Positions 44,601 through 53,324 of a stretch of 64,000 nucleotides of DNA are shown here, one piece after another; the first letter of the stretch is position 1, and every line of letters begins with the position of its first letter. Position numbers and translations under genes: made by a program. Origin of the DNA: Okapia johnstoni. Its lineage: Eukaryota > Chordata > Mammalia > Artiodactyla > Giraffidae. The DNA lies in assembly GCA_024291935.2 (NCBI GenBank), contig CM044309.1, forward strand, positions 37,376,501 to 37,440,500, written 5' to 3'. The notes under the pieces are model-generated. The model was not told the DNA's origin and did not search any database. It saw only the letters and a program-made list of their open reading frames with translations.

Positions 44601-45130
44601 GGGGGGCTTGCCTGGTGGCTCATCAATGCTGATGTTCATTGGAAGGACTGATGATGAAGCTGAAGCTCCAATACCTCAGCCACTTGATATGAAGAGCCAA
44701 TTTATTGGAAAAGACCCTGATGCTGGGAAAGATTGAGGGCAGGAGGAGAAGGGGGCTACAGAGTATGAGCTGACTGGATGGCATTATCGACTCAATGGAA
44801 ATGAGTTTGAGCAAACTCCAGGAGATAGTGAAGAGCAGGGAAGCCTGGCATGCCACAGTCCATGGGGTCACAAAGAGCTGGACATGACTTAGTGACTGAA
44901 CAACAACAATACAAAATGTGGTACAATGGTAAAGAATCTGCCTGCCAATGCAGGAGACATGGGAGAGGTGGGTTCAGTCCCTAGGTTGCAAAGATTTCCT
45001 AGAGAAGGGTACAGCAACCCACTCCAGTATTCTTGCCTAGAAAATCCCATGGACAGAGAAGTCTGGCAGACTATAGTCCAGGAGGGTCACAAAAGAGTAG
45101 GACACAATTTAGCAACTGAGCACACAGCAC
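44601..45130 (+). mobile_element. Bov-tA SINE split by a BovB insertion
   Basis: The first ~20 bases of the SINE ('gcttgcctggtggctca', 44605-44621) and the remainder ('caatggtaaagaatctgcct' from 44926 to the tail 'gtaggacacaatttagcaac') are separated by a BovB 3' fragment. Joined in place they restore the usual A-box order, so the SINE is older than the BovB insertion. Confidence 0.82.
44622..44925 (+). mobile_element. BovB 3' end nested in a Bov-tA
   Basis: 'ttcattggaaggactgatga', 'tgatgctgggaaagattgag', 'gccacagtccatggggtcac' and end 'tgactgaacaacaacaat'. Flanking gtggctca (44614-44621) and gtggtaca (44919-44926) look like an 8-bp duplication with two changes. Confidence 0.85.
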
Positions 45131-45529
45131 ATTATATTTTGGAGCTATGTTTTGAAACTTAAGTAGATGGTTGACCGTATACTAAATAGCTTTAAGCTGT
45201 CATGGCTGATGGAGTAATCAACTGATTGGTTTATGTGTTTATTTTCCTATCTTACAGTCTTCCTTCCATAGGAGGCTGTTTTCAGTGTACCTGCCTATAA
45301 GAATATCTTTTTTTTCCCCTCATTCTCATTTATTTCTTTTAATTTATTATAGGAAACCAAGTAACATACATCAGGTCAACACAAGGATCAAAAATTAATT
45401 AAAATCTGGGTGGCCATTCTAATGGTTCTGTTACATGTAAAATGCAAGTGTTTTGTGTTCTTTATGATATCTATTTTAGATGCTCTTAGTATCTCTTGGC
45501 TTAGCTGCATTCCATCTATGGGATGGTGG
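45131..45529. other. Unassigned sequence
   Basis: No gene or repeat recognised. Confidence 0.4.
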
Positions 45530-45737
45530 TGGTTTAGTCACTAAGTCGTGTCCAACTCTTACAACCCTGTGGAGTGTAGCCCATGAGGCTCCTCTGTCCA
45601 TGGGATTCTCCAGGCAAGAATACTGGAGTGGGTTGCCATTTCCTTCTCCAGGGGATCTTCCTGATCCAGGAATTGAACCTGGGTCTCCTGCATTGCAGGT
45701 AGATTCTTTACTCACTGAGTTACAAGGGAAGCCCCCC
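45530..45737 (-). mobile_element. Bov-tA SINE (antisense)
   Basis: 'ggtttagtcactaagtcgtg', 'gaggctcctctgtccatggg', 'ggttgccatttccttctcca', 'ggtctcctgcattgcaggta' and terminal 'acaagggaagcccc'. Close to consensus in its centre. Confidence 0.93.
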
Positions 45738-45839
45738 TGCTATAGGAGGAAGTTACTAAATAGTTTACTTCAGAGTAAGTAAAGTTGAAATTTAAATTGA
45801 AATTTTTGGTTACTATGTACATATACTGAAACAAATCTG

Positions 45840-46120
45840 TTTCCCTCTTCCTAGTTTTGTGGTTAGCTGTGGCTTTGTGACTTTCTTCAAGTCAATAGAA
45901 GGTAGAAGGAAGGGATGAGATGTTGATATGCTTTCATGCTCTTTTTGTTCTTCTTTAGGATAGATAGCATGGCTCTATTAGGCGCTAGAACCATAGAATG
46001 AAAGGTCCTTGAATCATCCTGTGTAGAAGAACCATTCTCCCTAAGCTTGCAATTTCACCAACCTGGAACACCCATATGACCGAATGTAAGGTGTCTACAA
46101 CTGTTACAGTAATCCAGGTG
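45840..46120 (+). repeat. Ancient LTR-like mammalian repeat (family uncertain)
   Basis: 'tggctttgtgactttcttca', 'catggctctattaggcgcta', 'ccttgaatcatcctgtgtag' and 'accaacctggaacacccata' resemble, in order, an old MaLR/MLT-type LTR. Diverged; could be another family. Confidence 0.4.
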
Positions 46121-46156
46121 ATCTAAATTATTGCAACATGCTATGTATGTTTGGGT

Positions 46157-46182
46157 GTATATATATATATATATGTATATAC
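46157..46182. repeat. (TA)n simple repeat
   Basis: Short TA/TATG run. Confidence 0.9.
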
Positions 46183-46472
46183 TTATTATTGGTTATAATT
46201 TTAAAGTTTATGTATATTACATTTCAGTTTCTAAAATTTTCAATTATTTTTTTCTTAAGTATATTTTTAAAAGCTGCTTTTTATTTTTATTTTGTTTATC
46301 TTTCTTGCTTCATTAGTTTTCTTCAGGGAAATTCTGGGTAAAACAGATTCAACGACTATATGGGATATAGGTTTACTTGTCTGTTTTTAAATGGATTGGC
46401 AAACTTAGCTCAAAAAATCAAGTTCAGTTAGAACTTGTTCAAATTTCTGATGATATGGCTGATAGTTTGGAG

Positions 46473-46684
46473 TGCTATGTCACTCGTGGTGTCTGATTCT
46501 TTGCAACCTATGGACTGTAGCCTGCCTGACTCCTCTGTCCATAGGATTTTCCAGGCAGTAATACTGGAGTGAGTTGCCATTTCCTTTTCCAGAGGATCTT
46601 CCCAACCCAGAGATCAAACTCAAGTCTCTTACATCTCCTGCAATTGCAGATGGGTTCTTTACCACTAGTGCCACCTGAGAAGCC
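46473..46684 (-). mobile_element. Bov-tA SINE (antisense)
   Basis: 'gtgtctgattctttgcaacc', 'actcctctgtccataggatt', 'gagttgccatttccttttcc', 'ctcctgcaattgcagatggg' and terminal 'tgccacctgagaagcc'. Confidence 0.92.
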
Positions 46685-47777
46685 TTCTAACCTATAATAT
46701 GTCATTCTTTCTTGTTGCAGACTCTATTCACTAGATTAATTTCAAATATTGATGCATATAATTTTAAAATTAAGAAATTAACTCATGATTATACTACCAA
46801 AAGGTCAATCCTGGAAGTTTATAAGTTAGATAAAATTGCAATAAGCTTTAAAGACAGCATTTAGCCAGCACACTTGAGTCATTTAGATTTTGTCAGAACA
46901 TTTCACAAAGCATTATAGTTAACTTTTTCATACTAAAAATACTAGACATTTAACTTTTTTAAAGCTATCTTGTGTGTTCTGTATAAAGCATGGAATTGCA
47001 GTGGCACAGGAATTTTACAAATAATCAAATAAAAACAGCTTAACCAAACTTTTCAAATCTTCAAAAGGATTTTACTCTGGTTTATAATAGAAGTGCCCAT
47101 AGATTCCCAGTCACAGCAAGATGGTTGAGCATTGCAGTAATATAATTCATATTCATAAAATAGGCTTTTCCGTGGTAAAGATGGCTTTACATTCCCTGTC
47201 ATAACAAAGAAGAATTGCCAACTATTTATTTCAGTGTTCCTAATTGTTGTCAAAATGTGACCTGAAACTCTGACACAGAATTTTTCAAAGTCAGGCTTGC
47301 ACAAGGCATGCGCATTTATCAATGTTTATCCCTCATTCACCTAGGCTGCATCACTTGTGAAGGTCTGTTTTTATTTAATTCTCAAGATTTTGTTGTTAAT
47401 GGGAAAGCTGTCTCATAAATTAGGGAAGTGCTCAATTACAAGCCTGACAGAGATTGATTTTTGTTCTGCTATTGGTCACTACCAGCAAGTGAAGGCCACA
47501 GAAACCACAACTCCAGCTAATGCTCGTCACTTCAAAGGTAATCCTGGAACAAGCGTTCCTCAGGAAGGGAGAGAGCATTGGCAAGCATTGGGATGTTGTT
47601 TCATGTTGTTTAGTAATGACCTGAACGAGTACGTCCTGCTACCTCGTTATATGTGTTCACACAATAGAATAATGTAACTTTAAAGAGTTTGCATATAGAT
47701 TTTACAAAAACAAAATGAAACAAATTAAAGACTTCAACCATCCAAAGTAAAACAAGAAAATATATCTTAAAAGATTT
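46685..47777. other. Repeat-free sequence with one exon-like candidate
   Basis: About 1.1 kb without recognised repeats. 47486-47537 is bounded by an acceptor-like 'cactaccag' after a T-rich run and a donor-like 'aaaggtaat', and retains scattered CpGs. The 106-codon frame 47357-47677 spans it but has no recognisable domain. Unproven. Confidence 0.35.
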
Positions 47778-47827
47778 GATACTATGTATAAAATAGATAA
47801 GGCTTCCTTGGTGGCTCAGCTGGTAAA

Positions 47828-47910
47828 GTCCCATTTGGGCCACGTAACTTCACAGTATTGATTCCTCATAAAGGAACATGTTGGATTTAGTCTCAGTATA
47901 TCATCTTTTG
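47828..47910 (+). repeat. Inverted duplicate segment, copy A
   Basis: Matches the reverse complement of 52250-52333 with two substitutions and two single-base indels. The core 'cacagtattgattcctcata' and following bases to 'tcagtatatcatc' are identical. Both copies end at a Bov-tA 5' end, but the adjoining SINEs belong to different types. Confidence 0.95.
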
Positions 47911-48040
47911 CGCTTCCCTGGTGGCTTAGACAGTAAAGCATCTGTCTGCAATGCAGGAGACCTGGGTTCAATCCCTGGGTTGGGAAGATCCCCTGGAGAA
48001 GGGAACAGTTACCCACTCCAGTATTCTGGCCTGGAGAATT

Positions 48041-48085
48041 CCATGGACTGTATATATACATATACTGTATATATACAGTCCATGG
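48041..48085. repeat. Perfect hairpin in a SINE: 18-bp arms, 9-nt loop
   Basis: Left arm ccatggactgtatatata (48041-48058), loop catatactg, right arm tatatatacagtccatgg (48068-48085). The 13-mer actgtatatatac occurs twice (48047-48059 and 48064-48076), showing a direct duplication inside the palindrome. Confidence 0.97.
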
Positions 48086-48325
48086 GGTCTCAAAGAGTTG
48101 GACAGTACTGAGCTAGTTTCACTTTCATTTTCATAAAATAAATCACTAATGAAAACCAACTGTAGAGCACAGGGAACTCTACTCAGTCCTCTGTGTGGAC
48201 CTAAATGGGAAGGAAATCCAAAAAAGAGAGGATATATGTATACATAGTGCTGATTCACTCTGTTGCATGGTAGAAAGTAACACAGCATTGTAAAGCAATT
48301 ATACTCTAATTTAAAAATAAAAAAA

Positions 48326-50150
48326 AATATTTGAAGTTGTAGCCACCACATTGGACTCTGCAAAATAAAATGGTTCCTGAGTGATATTAAGACTCAAATG
48401 TGAACTTTAATGTATCTACCTTAGTTCAGCTAAATATTATGAATTCAAAGATTCAAAGTAATCTTAAAATAAGCTATAATAAAGAAATGTCTGAATTCTA
48501 ATCATTGAAGAAGAAATTTTGGTAGTTTAAAAATGTGACTTTTTTTCCTTTGGCTTTAAGATGATGAATTAAATTTCTCTTTCTTTTTTTAATATCTAAA
48601 ATGACAGCATGATATTAAGGAACTTATTTAATGTATTTAGAAAAATCTAGGGTGGTTTTTTTTTGTCTAAAATAATAAAAATGTGCTATTTATACACAAA
48701 AACTGTGAGATAAATCATGTTAATTTTAATTCTCAGGAAGATCCATTCTTGCTATCTCAACATGGTGTTGCCTACATAACAACCTCTTCCCTCTGATATC
48801 TTTTATCATATTTTGACTGCTAACCAAATCATCCTGTTCAGTTTTGTCAACAAATTATTTGTTTGCATAATTACATAAAGCAAAGTATAAGAGTTAACAG
48901 ATGGAGGTCTTGGGAACTAACACCCCTATGGTTATACAAAGTGTCTAAATTATTCAAGATATTAAATGATTGAACAAAACACACCCTAAATACGAACTTT
49001 TGCTCCCTAGGATTAAAAAGGACATTTAAAAAATATGTAACTACTGTGTCATTTTAGCATTCTGACATGTACTTCTGTTAGCTATCACTTAGGCTTCATA
49101 TTCAGGTTGTATATATAAGTAAAGGTATGGTTTATATAAAACTATTATATCTATTTATATAAAACTATTTATATCTCTTCTCATACATTCCCCACTAAGT
49201 TAAAAGTTTATTTAAATGCATCAAATCCACTGAAAGATCTGAAATGGATAAATATCTCAAAATTTTCTACAAAACTTCTATTTGATCTATATTTTTAATA
49301 ATATGAAACAAAACAATGCATATGTTATTTAGAGTTTCAGAGTTTGTGTTTGTTTTTGGTTGAGCAATATAGTGCTAGGATATTTGTGTTGTGTAGACAA
49401 TAAAATTTAACAATGTTTCCCTGGAACTGAAATACACAGTTCAGACTTTTCTATGAGAAAGGAATAAAATCAATTTTCTTAGGAGCAAATATAAACTGAA
49501 AGTGCTTTCAAGAGAAATAAAACGGTAATGCCCAAAAATTTAAAGTTCCTTTCTTTTTTAAAGTAACATCACAGAGTCTTGGGATTATTATTTTTTTTTT
49601 TTCTGCTTTGTGATGTTTTCAAAGTCACCTAAAGGCAAGCCTGCAAGCCTGGAATATACATCGACTATGACTCTGTTTTATAAACAGTCTTCATGAAATA
49701 GCACATTTGTTGGGAGCCGAGGATGAATATCACTATGGTTATTAAATTATTGTTCTTTAAAAAACATTAGACAAATAACAGGAAATCACGCTGTGCAGCA
49801 GGATAATATAATAAAGCCTTCAATTATAAGAGTTATGAACAATAAGTGAGCCTCTAAATGGCAAAGTTGAAAGTGGCCTTTTATTGTAACTTAACATTTT
49901 CATGGTTTAGAACTTAAATCACTGTTTCTTTAGCAAAAAAAGTGTGCCTATCTATATAGTACATATAAATTTTCTATAAATCTATAGTGCAATAGCATTT
50001 GAGGAAATTTACTTTGTAGTTTAATTTAATGAACGCTATGTACAGCTGCATTTCATTTTCTAGTGACTGAACATTTTATTAGCTTTGATAGTTACCAAGG
50101 ACCCAAGTATCATGCCCCTGTCATACTTAAACATACTTTGTAGACCATGA
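48326..50150. other. Unassigned unique sequence
   Basis: 1.8 kb of AT-rich sequence without recognised repeats or coding frames. Poly-T runs near 48655 and 49590. Confidence 0.45.
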
Positions 50151-50151
50151 T

Positions 50152-50310
50152 TTCAATTCCGTGATAGTGAGTGGTTAAGACTGTGTGTTCCCAATGCAGA
50201 GGGCCGGGGTTTGATCCTTTGTCAGGGAACTAGATCTTGCATGGCTCAAGTAAGAGTCCACATGCCATGTCACAACTAAAAACCCCACTCGCCGTGTCAC
50301 ATGGGCATTG
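50152..50310 (+). mobile_element. CHR-type SINE (sense), diverged
   Basis: 'gtgagtggttaagactgtgt', 'cccaatgcagagggccgggg', 'tttgatcctttgtcagggaa', 'ctagatcttgcatggctcaa'. B-box region degraded. Confidence 0.75.
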
Positions 50311-51105
50311 GATAGAGTGATAAGGTTATACATATCATACTTCATGAGCATGAGTTTAGGACATGTAAAAATTCCTCAGAAGTTTATTCATTCTCATTCA
50401 TTTAATCTAGCAATGATTAATCCCTTGATTATCTTTAATTATTTCATTGGCTAACAAAATCTTTCAACAATCGTCTCAAATATCATTACCTCTTTGAAGA
50501 TATTCTCCCTCTCCTTGCAAGAGTAATTTATTTATTCACTACTCCAGTATCTCCACATTTTGTGACAATTTCAAAGGATATTGTAATAGCTCTTTCTTTA
50601 TCATTGATTCTGTGCCTGACATGTATGTGTTACTGCCTTTGTTTCAACAACCTCATATATAGAGGTAAGACCTAATGATATTAATTAGATAAATATTCTC
50701 TAATTAATAAGAGAAATATTCTCCTTTCACAATGAGGAAGACTTACAAAGGCTAACCTATAAAGTTGTCAGCAGAAAGTGATGAAGCTTGGTCTGTACTC
50801 CACGTCTTTCTAATTACACAGTTCATTCTCTTCTCTATTGTTTTTACTTTACTCACAGATACAAAATCATGTAGATTTAGTTAAAAGTAATGTGATTCAT
50901 AAAGTAATGTGATTCTATATTAGAGACAACCTTTTGCTTCAGATTGTCCATTTAAAAAAACCCCCCCCCCCAAAAAAAAACCAGCTTAGTTTATCCATAC
51001 ACAAATAGGATGAGTAACTTTCTAGAAGCTCCCTCCCAGAGACTTGTATGAGAAATTGGCAGGGAAGGTAGGGAAAGAACACCAGTATGTGTGGTAGGTT
51101 TCATT
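50311..51105. other. Unassigned; includes an A7-C11-A9 homopolymer block
   Basis: No gene or repeat recognised. 50954-50980 reads seven A, eleven C, nine A in succession. Confidence 0.45.
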
Positions 51106-51690
51106 ATTCACCTCATTTTTCCACTCCTTGATTCAGAATATCTTGCCATGGCCTCATCATAGATAAGTATACCTTTCTGTTCCTTGACTTTGAGCTTGGA
51201 GATGTGACTTGTTTTGGCCAATGATAAATAGGCACATGTGATAGTTTGCTAGTTTCATGCCTGAGTCAAGTTCACACATGTCTCTCTCTGCTTCCTGACT
51301 TGCACTGTTGTCATTGTCAGAAGAAGAATATACCTTGGGTTGGCTACAAAAGGATGCTGAGTAAAGTTGTCTAGATGGACATGTGCTGTGTTGTGCTTAG
51401 TCGCTCAGTCATGTATGACTCTTTGGAACCCCATGGACTATAGCCCCCCAGGCTCCTCTGTCCATGGGTTTCTCCAGGCAGGAATATGGAGTGGGTGGCC
51501 ATGTACTTCTCCAGGATATCTTCCCAATCCAGGGATTGAATCCAGGTCCTAGATGGACATATCTATGAGCAACTGACCCCAGCTGGCCCACAGACATGTG
51601 AACAATATTAGATGATTGTTCCTTTAATTCACTGGATTTTGAGATATTTTGTATTTGTTATGCAACAACGTCTGTGACTAAATCCTCATG
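51106..51690 (+). mobile_element. MLT1-type LTR, split by a Bov-tA
   Basis: 'ccttgactttgagcttggag', 'gtgacttgttttggccaatg', 'gcccacagacatgtgaacaa', 'ttcactggattttgagatat', 'gttatgcaacaacgtctgtg' follow the 3' half of an MLT1 LTR in sense orientation. Confidence 0.65.
51383..51548 (-). mobile_element. Bov-tA SINE, 5'-truncated, perfect 12-bp target-site duplication
   Basis: Antisense SINE from 'gcttagtcgctcagtcatgt' to the middle of the B box ('gattgaatccaggtc'). ctagatggacat at 51371-51382 and 51549-51560 is exact, so the missing tRNA head was lost at insertion (normal 5' truncation), not later. Confidence 0.94.
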
Positions 51691-52030
51691 TGCAGAGAAA
51701 GAATCATATTGAGTTAGTGTTAGTTTAACACTATTCTTGGTGAATGAAATATAGTATTGTAATGGTCAGTAAGGCATTGCCAGTATGATACTTTGATTTC
51801 TATTATTTCTAAACCTTATCTTGATAAGCAGGATAAAGTCACTGAGCTCATGATAATTAGAAAAATGCTTTAATGATCAGATTTAATCTTCTACTTCTGA
51901 CATAATAAACTTAAAGGAGTTAAATCAGTAAAGACTGGCTGGGCTCTTGTGGGTGTAATGTGATGGGAAGGTCTGAGGAAAGTGGTACTCTAATGGATTA
52001 ATGTGTATCACTGTGTAACATCCTTCCTTT
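51691..52030. other. Unassigned sequence
   Basis: No gene or repeat recognised. Confidence 0.4.
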
Positions 52031-52040
52031 AACGATGATA

Positions 52041-52252
52041 GGTATGTGCTAAGTTGCTTCTGTCACGTCTGACTCTTTGTGACCCTATGGACCATAGCCC
52101 ACCAGGCTCCTCTCTCCATAGGACTCTCCAGGTAGGAATACAGAGTGGGTGGCCATGTACTTCTCCAGGAAATCTTCTCAACCCAGTGATCACATCCAGG
52201 TCTCCTGCATTGCAGGCAGATTCTTTACCATCTGAGCCATCAGGGAAGCCAA
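52041..52252 (-). mobile_element. Bov-tA SINE (antisense), standard type
   Basis: 'gctaagttgcttctgtcacg', 'catagcccaccaggctcctc', 'ggtctcctgcattgcaggca', 'tgagccatcagggaagcc'. Flanked by aacgatgata (52031-52040) and aaggatgata (52253-52262), a 9/10 target-site duplication, so this SINE inserted alone at this site. Confidence 0.93.
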
Positions 52253-52333
52253 AAGGATGATATACTGAGACTAAATCCAACATGTTCCTTTATGAGGAAT
52301 CAATACTGTGAAGTTACATGGCCCAAAGGGGAC
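52250..52333 (-). repeat. Inverted duplicate segment, copy B (probable source)
   Basis: The 5' flank of the adjoining Bov-tA, including its right target-site duplication. The reverse complement is found at 47828-47910. Because one duplication copy is contained in the shared segment, site B is the likely original and site A the derivative. Confidence 0.92.
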
Positions 52334-53324
52334 CCTAACATGGCCATTGTTCTCTGTATATTCTAGTTACATCCTGAATCTAACTCACAGAATTTCCAGT
52401 AAATAACTCTCAAGAAATAGAACCGATAGGTTCCAGTGCATAAAGTTCTCAGGATAGATTCCCATAAAGACCATAGCCTACGTTCAAGATGAGACAACAA
52501 AGGTAAAAGCTCTTTGGCCCAAGAGGTGCCTCTTAAATTTGAGATGCAGCAGTAAAAGATAACATCTGCCTGATGTTTGGCTTGCCTTTCAAAATAGCCC
52601 AGAAATCCTGCTAAATATCTCTGGCCAGCTTCCTCTGTAATCATCCCAGCGTGTATTCTAAAGCTTCATTATTATTCTGAGACTTCTTTGGTTTCCCACT
52701 CCTCTCCTACTCAGAACAATGACTTTTATTTTTATTTCACATAGAAAATGGAGGTTACATGAACTACCTCAATTTTCTTCCCTTCCATTTGTATACCTAT
52801 TAGCATTGGCATCAATCTCAGGAATTCTTCCTATACAAAGCTTCTCCTCTAATGCAATGCTAATTTATTCCCATGAGCTCTTGATTCCTGAGTCCTCGAC
52901 CTTTCATTTTCCACTGAATCCTTTAGTACACAAGCATGCTGACATATCATCCACCTTCACACACGTTCCAACTCACTCTCCTCTCTAGCTATCTTTACAC
53001 AACTCTGTTTTTTAATCAAACTTATAGAAAGAGTAGATCAATTTCCAGTTTAAGCCTTAATAGTGTTATTCATATCGACTAATTTTCCATTAGACATGAC
53101 CACAAAAGTCGAACAAAATACATAAACTGTTTAGAATCATTATGGTACCGATGCAAGGAGGATTTGAGGAACCATAATTTTGAAAGGAAGAGGGCACACA
53201 GAAGTCAGTTTTTCACTAACATCTGCTTTTTGCCATGGGTAATTCATCACTTTTTGTTATAGAAGAATAAAATTCCTTTGAAGGGAGGCAGATTCTCTGT
53301 GCTGAGGAGAAAAATATTAGTTAG
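52334..53324. other. Unassigned sequence
   Basis: About 1 kb without recognised ruminant repeat. Two frames of about 90 codons (52363-52644 minus, 52719-52988 plus) have no recognisable domain. Confidence 0.4.

Larger units (their letters stand above)
47800..48132 (+). mobile_element. Composite Bov-tA: truncated SINE head + 83-bp foreign segment + full SINE
   Basis: 47800-47827 is the first ~28 bases of a Bov-tA ('ggcttccttggtggctcagc', then tggtaaag). 47828-47910 is non-SINE sequence also present, inverted, at 52250-52333. 47911-48132 is a full Bov-tA of the hairpin type with tail 'agtttcactttcattttc'. The whole unit is flanked by ataaaatagata (47788-47799) and ataaaataaatc (48133-48144), a 10/12 target-site duplication in the L1 tail, so either it inserted as one unit or the extra pieces were added inside an inserted SINE later. 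Confidence 0.85.
47778..48325 (+). mobile_element. Older ruminant L1 3' end, split by a composite SINE
   Basis: 'actatgtataaaatagata' (47781-47799) is continued after the SINE by 'ctaatgaaaaccaactgtag' (48145 on), 'gagcacagggaactctactc', 'tgattcactctgttgcatgg' and an A-rich end. The order matches 27005-27345. Confidence 0.85.

Noticed and set aside
52363..52644. 93-codon minus-strand frame near the duplicated segment
   Set aside because: No recognisable domain, no splice context, and composition as expected by chance.
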